Notes under the pieces: generated by a model
Told to the model about the DNA's origin: nothing
The model's database searches: none
What the model saw: only the letters and a program-made list of their open reading frames with translations
Made by a program: the position numbers and the translations under genes
Assembly: GCA_913057885.1 (NCBI GenBank)
Contig: CAJXOI010000057.1
Span: 1-5,990, forward strand
Reading direction: 5' to 3'
Source of the DNA: an uncultured Micavibrio sp.
Lineage (GTDB): Bacteria; Pseudomonadota; Alphaproteobacteria; Micavibrionales; UBA1664
Length of the DNA: 5,990 nt
Shown: positions 1-4,889 of the stretch, in pieces
Layout: every line of letters starts with the position of its first letter
How positions within the stretch are numbered: the stretch's first letter is position 1

Positions 1-149
1 TGACGGCGAAACTCTATGGTGGGGACGTGACGCGGAAAAACAAACTGTTGGATAAACAGAAAAAGGGGAAGAAAAAGATGCGCCAATACGGCAATGTCGA
101 AATTCCTCAAAGTGCATTCATCAACGCCCTCAAAATGGGGGATGGGTAG
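1..149 (+). CDS. lepA: Elongation factor 4 (LepA), C-terminal end, 5' truncated by window
   Basis: The frame opening at base 3 reads 48 residues to a TAG at 147-149. It carries the signature end of LepA/EF-4: a [10 protein letters not shown] motif, then [13 protein letters not shown], then a [10 protein letters not shown] block before the last few residues. LepA is a ribosome-binding translational GTPase that remodels stalled or mistranslocated ribosomes and aids initiation and assembly; this basic C-terminal domain is unique to EF-4 and reaches toward the A-site tRNA and peptidyl transferase centre. The GTPase domain and start codon lie left of the window. The gene ends 2 nt from the stop of the convergent HExxH gene. 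The final residues (KMGDG) are short but normal for a family with a variable tail. The assignment is from recognised motifs and is firm. Confidence 0.95.
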   Translation, partial: TAKLYGGDVTRKNKLLDKQKKGKKKMRQYGNVEIPQSAFINALKMGDG

Positions 150-186
150 TTTTAAACCATCGCTAGACGGGTTTCCGCACCCATCC
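140..186. terminator. Inverted repeat at convergent gene ends, possible weak terminator
   Basis: GGATGGGT (140-147) is exactly complementary to ACCCATCC (179-186), an 8-bp GC-rich stem with a 31-nt loop holding both stop codons. On the + strand a run of six T (199-204) follows 12 nt after the stem, which is too far for a classical intrinsic terminator. A competing 5-bp stem is GATGG (141-145) with CCATC (157-161). It could stop lepA transcription or both converging transcripts, but a chance origin is possible because both arms lie mostly in coding sequence. Confidence 0.25.
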
Positions 187-973
187 GCCATTCAAAGGTT
201 TTTTGCGCCATACGGGCCAGACGCTCGCGCGGCAGGGCGTAATAAGCCTTGTAACACATATCCCGAAAATCGTCGCCGTCTGGAAAAGATTCGTCGGCTA
301 TCAGTATTTGAATGTCTCTATCACTGGCGATTTCTTCATCTGTCATGGTGAATCGCCGTTGGCGTTCAATCGCCTCGATAGCATGCACATTTTCGTGCAA
401 TTGGGTCGAAAGCCAATCTATCGGCGAAGCAACAATACCATTGCGATGCGTGTTCATTCGGATGGTTTCAAGATGCCTTGGTTCACCGTCATTCATCTCC
501 CTCACGCCGCGAAGAAGAAATTCTCCCTTGAGCATACGTTTATCACCGTTGCTCGAAAAAACAGGCGCCTGCGAAAAAAAGTCGAAGGATGTTTTCCTCT
601 CTACACTCCCCCAACCGCGATGTTTAGACAGAGACTTTGTCATGATACGTTGCATCGTTTGGGCAAAGGCTTTTAATCGACCATTATCATTTCTGACCTC
701 GTCCCATTCACGAGAGGACTTTAAAAAATAGGGTGTTTTTAGTGCAACCTCGGCAAAATCCATAGATGCTGCCTTGATAGAACATTGCATATCATCGGAA
801 TAGTTTATGGATTGCAATCGTTCCGCCATTAGATCCATCAACATTTCCTGATTACGTTGCGACAACGTTGGATCGGCGTGAACGGCGCCGTGTTTTAGGG
901 TTTGATAGGTATCGGCCGCCTCTCTAAATCGAAAGGCAATAGAGCCGTTATATAAGCTTGGTGCCATATCCAT
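152..973 (-). CDS. Unrecognised protein with HExxH zinc-metallopeptidase-like motif
   Basis: A 273-residue protein with no signal peptide or membrane segment, so probably cytoplasmic. The clearest feature is HENVH at residues 193-197 in the context WLSTQLHENVHAIE, matching the HExxH zinc-binding and catalytic motif of zincin metallopeptidases. A downstream YYALPRERLARM segment (residues 244-255) resembles the Y-x(n)-P-x-E-x-x-A pattern seen after HExxH in several putative peptidase families; E250 is a candidate third zinc ligand (inference). The N-terminal 130 residues are mainly charged and helical in character with no motif I know. The start is ATG 971-973 or the in-frame ATG at 965-967; an in-frame TAA lies 9 nt upstream of the first. 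I see no Shine-Dalgarno, and the start lies in the loop of an inverted repeat. The gene follows the 108-residue gene by 39 nt on the same strand, so co-transcription is likely. Peptidase activity is unproven; substrate unknown. Confidence 0.85.
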   Translation of the reverse strand: MDMAPSLYNGSIAFRFREAADTYQTLKHGAVHADPTLSQRNQEMLMDLMAERLQSINYSDDMQCSIKAASMDFAEVALKTPYFLKSSREWDEVRNDNGRLKAFAQTMQRIMTKSLSKHRGWGSVERKTSFDFFSQAPVFSSNGDKRMLKGEFLLRGVREMNDGEPRHLETIRMNTHRNGIVASPIDWLSTQLHENVHAIEAIERQRRFTMTDEEIASDRDIQILIADESFPDGDDFRDMCYKAYYALPRERLARMAQKTFEWRMGAETRLAMV

Positions 974-985
974 GTATGCTTATAT
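950..985 (-). promoter_or_regulatory. Inverted repeat placing the start codon of the HExxH gene in a hairpin loop
   Basis: On the minus strand ATATAAGC (985-978) and GCTTATAT (957-950) form a perfect 8-bp stem with a 20-nt loop. The loop contains both candidate ATG codons (971-973 and 965-967). No Shine-Dalgarno precedes them. The structure is seen in the sequence; a role in translation control or as a protein-binding operator is inference. The stem is AT-rich, so a chance occurrence cannot be excluded. Confidence 0.3.
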
Positions 986-1012
986 CATTATGTATATAAA
1001 AATACAATAAAA

Positions 1013-1339
1013 TTAGACAACCGCGCGGAGGATCATTTGCCCCTCGCGGATAAGCACCGATTTTTCGGCACGGCGCGGCAATGGAATTCCCGCCCCACGA
1101 CAAAACATCATCAAAGCCGCGGCAACAAAATCCTTGGAATATGTTACTGTCTGCTTTGTCTCATCTTGTGGATTTACAAGATGAAAATCAAACTGATCGG
1201 GATCTTCCGCATTAACAGATATTTTGACTATCGCACCGGCAGAGAGGTTTTTCATATCTTCTTTTTTCAAAGATAGGCGGTACAAGGCCTGATAAACCTC
1301 ACTTTTATCAAAAATAATTCTGCGGTCTTCGCGGGGCAT
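1013..1339 (-). CDS. Conserved-looking hypothetical protein, 108 aa
   Basis: A small soluble protein without signal peptide or membrane helices. It begins RRIIFDKSEVYQAL (residues 6-19), has a central beta-like stretch (AIVKISVNAEDPDQFDFHLV, 36-55) and ends with an AAALMMFCRGAGIPLPRR block (residues 73-90). The FCRxxxIPLPRRA pattern looks like a constrained core, and I have a vague, unverified memory of similar small hypothetical proteins in other alphaproteobacteria; no function is known to me. The start at ATG 1337-1339 is supported by GAGG (1350-1347) with a 7-nt spacer. It is the first gene of a leftward pair with the HExxH gene 39 nt downstream, and is transcribed divergently from the cheZ-like gene, with which it shares a 76-nt intergenic region. 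Coding status is supported by the good ribosome binding site and the absence of a plausible competing frame. Confidence 0.8.
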   Translation of the reverse strand: MPREDRRIIFDKSEVYQALYRLSLKKEDMKNLSAGAIVKISVNAEDPDQFDFHLVNPQDETKQTVTYSKDFVAAALMMFCRGAGIPLPRRAEKSVLIREGQMILRAVV

Positions 1340-1415
1340 ATGTATTCCTCAATTAGGTTTTGTTAATCTTTTAAAGATAAAGTATCCTTAAGACAATTAA
1401 AAAGCATTTTTGATC
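1340..1415. promoter_or_regulatory. Divergent promoter region between the 108-aa gene and cheZ
   Basis: This 76-nt AT-rich gap must drive both directions unless transcripts enter from outside. Rightward: TTGTTA (1360-1365), 17-nt spacer, TATCCT (1383-1388), four of six matches in each sigma-70 box. Leftward: TTGTCT (1396-1391), 17-nt spacer, TAAAAG (1373-1368), again four of six each. The two candidates overlap, so initiation one way could exclude the other. GAGG at 1350-1347 is the leftward ribosome binding site. I see no sigma-28 (flagellar) consensus. The boxes are weak and only suggestive. Confidence 0.35.
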
Positions 1416-2021
1416 ATGAGTGAACACGCAAGAAACATTAATCCTAAAACAGATGATTTACCTGTCGAGCAGAAGCTGGATGATTTGGAGCGTTTTATCG
1501 CACGTCGTTTTGATGAAATTTCAATGGAGATCGAGGCCACATCCCAGCTGATGGAAATGGCTGAAGAGGACGCCGGCAAACGATTTACGGATATGTTGGC
1601 AATGTTAAATGCCATTTCCTTTGCCGGCGATGGGTCAAGCCCCGCAAATTCAGGCGCGGAACTTGAGGCAGTGGTCAAAGAAACAGAAGAGGCCGCAACC
1701 AAAATTATGGACTCAGCCGATAAGATTAAAGCCGTATTAGAGCAATATGAAGAGGATTTATCGTCTGATATGCGTTTAGCGACCGTATCCGATGAGATAT
1801 TTACACATGTTCAAAATATTCTTTTAGCCTGCGAGTTTCAGGATTTGGTCAGTCAACGGGTGAGGACCTCCCTCAAAAACATTCGCGATATTGAAGAACG
1901 TCTTTCGGGCACACTAGAAAAATTTGGCGTCGATACATCAAAGGTTAAAGATCAATCAGTTGCACCATCGCAAAAGCCCGATTTATCTTCCCAAGACGAT
2001 ATTGATGCCTTATTCGATTAA
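1416..2021 (+). CDS. cheZ: CheZ-like CheY-P phosphatase
   Basis: A 201-residue, mostly helical acidic protein. The key segment is ILLACEFQDLVSQRV (residues 135-149), matching the CheZ catalytic helix (MMAQDFQDLTGQ in E. coli); D143 and Q147, the acid that holds Mg2+ and the glutamine that orients the attacking water, are both kept and by coincidence have the E. coli numbers. CheZ forms a long four-helix-bundle dimer at chemoreceptor clusters and dephosphorylates CheY-P, resetting the flagellar signal. Residues 175-188 look like a flexible linker, and the tail LSSQDDIDALFD (190-201) corresponds to the CheY-binding C-terminal helix. I chose ATG 1416; a TTG at 1410 would add two residues, and an in-frame TAA at 1398 excludes longer forms. 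The Shine-Dalgarno is weak. No cheA, cheY or receptor gene is visible nearby. Family assignment is good, partner inferred. Confidence 0.85.
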   Translation: MSEHARNINPKTDDLPVEQKLDDLERFIARRFDEISMEIEATSQLMEMAEEDAGKRFTDMLAMLNAISFAGDGSSPANSGAELEAVVKETEEAATKIMDSADKIKAVLEQYEEDLSSDMRLATVSDEIFTHVQNILLACEFQDLVSQRVRTSLKNIRDIEERLSGTLEKFGVDTSKVKDQSVAPSQKPDLSSQDDIDALFD

Positions 2022-2108
2022 GATAAAATCCAAGCTTTCTTTAAAGGTTTTTTTAAGTTTTTCTCCTAGAATAGAGCAATATCAAGGGATAAAGGATTTT
2101 TAAATTTT

Positions 2109-2720
2109 ATGAGTAATATTTCCAATCAGATGCAAGCCGTTATGGACAAGCGCTTTACCGTTACGCGTTTAGAGGTTCTGACAAAAAAGACAGAGGCTAT
2201 TATGTTGGCCGCGGCAGAGCGTATCGAGAAGCGCCCCTCTTTACCGGGGTGCGATGCTATGGAAAAAACTCAGTCTCACTCGCTTGTCATTCACAATAAG
2301 GATGATGCCGGCGCCACTTTTTTAAACGGTGCTGTTTCCATTCCGGGACTGTCCTCAACACTTGATACAGCACTTGATATGACTGAGGAGACCTATGGCA
2401 AGAGAAGGGCGACTTTTGAGCGGCCTCAAGATCGTATAGAGCTCTCGGAAAAAGAAGAATGTCAAATCCGGACGGATAACCAAAATGATCTAGAGCTATT
2501 CTTCAATATGGAACAACGGCTAATGCAGCTGCAGGCATTTCAAAGTTGCCGCGTTGATGCAGTTAGAATTGATACTGAAAATGACACTCTTATTCCGTGG
2601 GAGGGAATGGCAACCCCCCAATATGATATGGAGATGACGCCCGAAGAGCATGAAGAAATGCGCAAAGCCTTGAATTTTGCCAATAAAAAGGCTGCATCAG
2701 GCCCGAAACCCATGGGTTAA
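2109..2720 (+). CDS. Hypothetical protein, 203 aa, acidic and methionine-rich
   Basis: I do not recognise this protein. It has no signal peptide, transmembrane segment or known motif. Visible traits: an N-terminal basic helical stretch (residues about 10-42, with several K/R), a low-complexity middle (45-90), a charged region (92-125) and a probable helix around ELFFNMEQRLMQLQAFQ (129-145). The tail holds EMTPEEHEEMRKALNFANKK (175-194), a likely amphipathic helix, then a short Gly/Pro end. Methionine is frequent throughout. The start ATG 2109 is preceded by AAAGGA (2091-2096), with a longish 12-nt spacer. The gene lies 87 nt after cheZ, in an AT-rich gap with a TAGAAT box (2067-2072) but no good -35 partner, so it may be read from the cheZ promoter or its own. 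Gene A follows after 56 nt. The position suggests, but does not show, a link to chemotaxis or motility. Confidence 0.75.
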   Translation: MSNISNQMQAVMDKRFTVTRLEVLTKKTEAIMLAAAERIEKRPSLPGCDAMEKTQSHSLVIHNKDDAGATFLNGAVSIPGLSSTLDTALDMTEETYGKRRATFERPQDRIELSEKEECQIRTDNQNDLELFFNMEQRLMQLQAFQSCRVDAVRIDTENDTLIPWEGMATPQYDMEMTPEEHEEMRKALNFANKKAASGPKPMG

Positions 2721-2758
2721 TAGCAGTTGCAGAATAATCAAAAACGATTCATCATAGT

Positions 2759-2773
2759 AGGAACGAGTTTCCT
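2759..2773 (+). promoter_or_regulatory. Small inverted repeat covering the AGGA upstream of gene A
   Basis: AGGAA (2759-2763) and TTCCT (2769-2773) form a 5-bp stem with a 5-nt loop just before the ATG at 2777. The AGGA is the only strong Shine-Dalgarno-like string near this start, though 14 nt from the ATG is too far for ideal use; the loop GAG (2765-2767), 9 nt away, is an alternative. If real, the hairpin could lower translation of gene A. It is short and may be chance. Confidence 0.2.
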
Positions 2774-2776
2774 CTC

Positions 2777-3664
2777 ATGATGATCATAAACACATCACTT
2801 TTACGCGAGCGTTTCATAATAAAAAATCAAAAGGGCCAAAAGCCCCCTCTTATTGTGCGCAGTAATCGGATGATGTTAAAACTTGTGTCCAAGAATGGGG
2901 AGATTAAAGAACGGTTTGTCATTCGCACTAAATCAATGCACTCCACACTTAGGATCGGCGCAGAAATCACACGAACATTTTATAAGGTCGGCCCCATTAT
3001 AAATCGGCAAAAACCATTTAATTGGAATGAAATGTGGGAAGCTATCTTTGATGAATTCGATAAATTGCATTATCCCGATACCTGGGTGTGTGTGTATCAC
3101 CTCGGAAAGCCAATTTTTCAACGTGGTGATTACCATCCGTTTTTGGATATTATTGAGCAATGCGATATTAAAAATCGTGATGAATACGACAGGGCCATTC
3201 CTCTGGCGATTGAGACATTTAAATCTGCCGGACAAAATGTTGATATTGACCACGCTGTAAACATCGCCAGCGTTATAGGGGTTACACAGACACAAACACG
3301 ATGTGGACTGATTCTTCGCAGCGCCAGCAGCACATCAACATTTAACTTTTCAATTCGAAAAAAAATTGAGGATGGAAGCCCCAGCCCAAAATATGATGAC
3401 GGGCTGTATATCGCGGCAATTTATCTCGAGGGGATTGAATTAGCCTACAACACCGGGATAGCAAGAAAAAAGATTGAAGAAAACGCACCTGAAATTGACA
3501 CAAGCCTCAACCGCTTTGAGCGAGCCGCATATTCCCGAATAGGACGGTTGAACCAACGCATAAAACAATATGAAACCATCTACAACATTTCTTATCGTCC
3601 TGAAAAACCGGATTTTATAGAATTATTGAATCAAGCTGAAGAAAACGGAGCGTATTATGGCTGA
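2777..3664 (+). CDS. Unrecognised protein A, tandem paralog of the following gene
   Basis: A 295-residue soluble protein of a family I cannot name. It aligns along its whole length with the next gene product. Conserved blocks: SMHxTLRxGAEIxR (residues 53-66), TWxCVYxxGKxIF (102-114) leading into HxFxDIIEQCxxKN (120-133), a GxNV motif near 152-155, ILR (179-181), AxYxEGI (214-220), and YRPEKPDF (273-280) close to the C-terminus. The invariant H, D, E, Q and C of the HxFxDIIEQC block are candidates for a functional site, but this is inference. A short motif RERFIIK (10-16) recurs as KERFVIR (44-50). There is no signal peptide or membrane helix. The start is ATG 2777 or the adjacent ATG 2780; the ribosome binding site is poor. 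Its TGA (3662-3664) overlaps the start of gene B by 8 nt, so the two are translationally coupled. Coding status is firm, function unknown. Confidence 0.88.
   Translation: MMIINTSLLRERFIIKNQKGQKPPLIVRSNRMMLKLVSKNGEIKERFVIRTKSMHSTLRIGAEITRTFYKVGPIINRQKPFNWNEMWEAIFDEFDKLHYPDTWVCVYHLGKPIFQRGDYHPFLDIIEQCDIKNRDEYDRAIPLAIETFKSAGQNVDIDHAVNIASVIGVTQTQTRCGLILRSASSTSTFNFSIRKKIEDGSPSPKYDDGLYIAAIYLEGIELAYNTGIARKKIEENAPEIDTSLNRFERAAYSRIGRLNQRIKQYETIYNISYRPEKPDFIELLNQAEENGAYYG
3647..3650 (+). promoter_or_regulatory. Ribosome binding site for gene B inside the 3' end of gene A
   Basis: GGAG lies 6 nt before the ATG at 3657, within the last codons of gene A. It fixes the start of gene B and supports coupled translation through the 8-nt overlap. 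It is a better site than the one preceding gene A, so B could be made at equal or higher level. Confidence 0.7.
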
Positions 3665-4529
3665 CCTATCTTTATTGCGCGAAAAATTTACGATCCGCGA
3701 AGCAGATGACCTAGACGGTCAGGATATGATTGCGTTAGGCAATCGCTTGGTCATTCCACTAGAAAAAATAAGGGATCAATTGGTTATTCGTGGACACTCA
3801 ATGCATATGACATTGCGTTATGGCGCGGAAATTATCAGGCATCTTTCTTATATCGGGGCGATACAAAATATTGAAACGCTTTTAGATTGGGAAAAAACAT
3901 GGCTCAACCTGATTAATAAATTCGAGGCAGAGCACTCACCATCAACTTGGATTTGCGTCTACTATCATGGAAAAATTATCTTTCATTCCAACCACCACCA
4001 TATGTTCTTTGATATCATTGAACAATGCGAACATAAAAATCAAAGTAATGGTGATAATTACGAACAATCGATCGTCATGGCACAAAAGGCATTCAAACAA
4101 ATGGGGCGAAACGTGATGATTGAACAAGAATCTCATGTCGGCTTCGTTGTTGACGATGGTTTAGAGGAACTTCGTTTTGCGATCATATTGCGAACACCTG
4201 TTCAAAAGGCCACATTTATCGGGCGAATGAGCCGCAATAATGATCTTAACCTCCCACCCCCGAGGGACCATGAAGCCATGGCGTTGGCCGCCGATTATAT
4301 CGAAGGCATCAACATGGCCGTGCGATCAGGATTTATGGAAGCTGACATTAATAAGGGAGAAATAAAACAATCTTCAGACGGTATGAAACTGTACAAAGCC
4401 ATTCAAAAACGACTTGGAGCATTAAGCGCGGGTATCAGTCAACTCGAGAGAAAATTCACCGTCAGATACCGCCCTGAAAAACCCGATTTTAAAACGATCC
4501 AGCAAAATTGTCGTGATAACGCATCATGA
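3657..4529 (+). CDS. Unrecognised protein B, tandem paralog of the preceding gene
   Basis: A 290-residue soluble protein, paralogous to A. Hand alignment from IRGHSMH onward (B residues 44-128 against A 49-133) gives about 40 identities in 85 positions, without gaps; beyond this the proteins stay colinear with a net 3-residue offset change, ending at the shared YRPEKPDF (271-278). The strongest block is TWICVYYHGKIIF (97-109) then HHHMFFDIIEQCEHKN (113-128); B has three successive His where A has only the last. A short motif recurs three times: REKFTIR (8-14), RDQLVIR (39-45) and ERKFTVR (264-270). There is no signal peptide or membrane helix. The start is fixed by GGAG 6 nt upstream. The stop TGA (4527-4529) abuts the stop of the opposite-strand gene. 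The pair probably arose by tandem duplication and may form a heteromeric complex (inference). Confidence 0.88.
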   Translation: MADLSLLREKFTIREADDLDGQDMIALGNRLVIPLEKIRDQLVIRGHSMHMTLRYGAEIIRHLSYIGAIQNIETLLDWEKTWLNLINKFEAEHSPSTWICVYYHGKIIFHSNHHHMFFDIIEQCEHKNQSNGDNYEQSIVMAQKAFKQMGRNVMIEQESHVGFVVDDGLEELRFAIILRTPVQKATFIGRMSRNNDLNLPPPRDHEAMALAADYIEGINMAVRSGFMEADINKGEIKQSSDGMKLYKAIQKRLGALSAGISQLERKFTVRYRPEKPDFKTIQQNCRDNAS

Positions 4530-4829
4530 ATTAGTCATGCGTAGTCTACTAACCAATCTCTTGTAATCTCCAAAACCTTGTGCACAAACGCGGTCAGAGT
4601 GATCGTCAACGCGGATCATTATATAGCGCCCTGTTTCCACGTTCTCATATATTTGAACCGGAAAAAAATTTGGTCCCATAACTGTAAAGCGATATTCTGT
4701 GCCCTGTTGTTCGAATATATCCATCACAGTGCTACGATCTTCACATGGCAACATGTTGGACGCAGGTGACTTATTTGGCACGGTTGATACAATAGCTCCG
4801 GCTATGACAGCCGCAAAAATTTTTTTCAT
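4524..4829 (-). CDS. Small exported hypothetical protein, 101 aa
   Basis: The N-terminus has a classical Sec signal peptide: MKKIF, a hydrophobic core AAVIAGAIV (residues 6-14), and a likely cleavage site after SPA (residue 23), giving a mature periplasmic or secreted protein of about 78 residues. Two cysteines, C29 and C82, are the only ones in the mature part and could form a disulfide. The mature region looks beta-rich (EYRFTVMG, PVQIYENV, RYIMIRVDD). There is no lipobox, so it is not a lipoprotein. The start is well supported by GGGAG (4840-4836) 6 nt before the ATG. It lies 60 nt downstream of acnA on the same strand and may be read through from it; no terminator is evident in between. 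Its TGA is back-to-back with the stop of gene B. I know no family for it. Confidence 0.85.
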   Translation of the reverse strand: MKKIFAAVIAGAIVSTVPNKSPASNMLPCEDRSTVMDIFEQQGTEYRFTVMGPNFFPVQIYENVETGRYIMIRVDDHSDRVCAQGFGDYKRLVSRLRMTNS

Positions 4830-4840
4830 TTGATTCTCCC

Positions 4841-4863
4841 TGTTATATAATAATGTTATATAA
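4841..4863 (-). repeat. Tandem TGTTATATAA repeat upstream of the exported-protein gene
   Basis: TGTTATATAA occurs at 4841-4850 and again at 4854-4863, a 13-nt period. Each contains the self-complementary octamer TTATATAA. They sit immediately upstream of the GGGAG ribosome binding site (4836-4840) of the minus-strand gene. Read on that strand, each supplies a TATAAC -10-like box, but I see no good -35. It may be a duplicated promoter element, an operator, or simple AT-rich drift. Confidence 0.35.
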
Positions 4864-4889
4864 AAAAGAGAGTTTATGAAATAAAAAAA

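Noticed and set aside
94..351. Rightward open frame starting inside lepA
   Set aside because: It begins within the lepA end in another frame and runs across the convergent gene; the lepA frame is clearly the coding one at 1-149.
203..731. Rightward open frames (203-676 and 312-731) opposite the HExxH gene
   Set aside because: They lie fully antisense to a well-supported gene; their translations show no domain-like pattern, and the minus frame carries the HExxH motif.
1397..1702. Leftward open frame opposite cheZ
   Set aside because: Ser/Ile-rich shadow of the CheZ-like reading frame with no ribosome binding site.
2030..2060. Possible intrinsic terminator after cheZ (CTTT...AAAG followed by T-run)
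   Set aside because: The stem is only about four A/T-rich pairs, too weak despite the seven T; not called.
2231..2253. CCCC/GGGG hairpin-like sequence inside the 203-aa gene
   Set aside because: A 4-bp stem inside coding sequence with no T-run; not a credible terminator or regulatory element.
2727..2755. Promoter-like TTGCAG - 17 nt - CATCAT before gene A
   Set aside because: Only three and four of six consensus matches; not distinguishable from background in AT-rich sequence.
2933..3333. Leftward open frames opposite gene A
   Set aside because: Antisense to the conserved core of A, whose paralog alignment proves the plus frame; Cys/Ile-rich composition is typical of a shadow.
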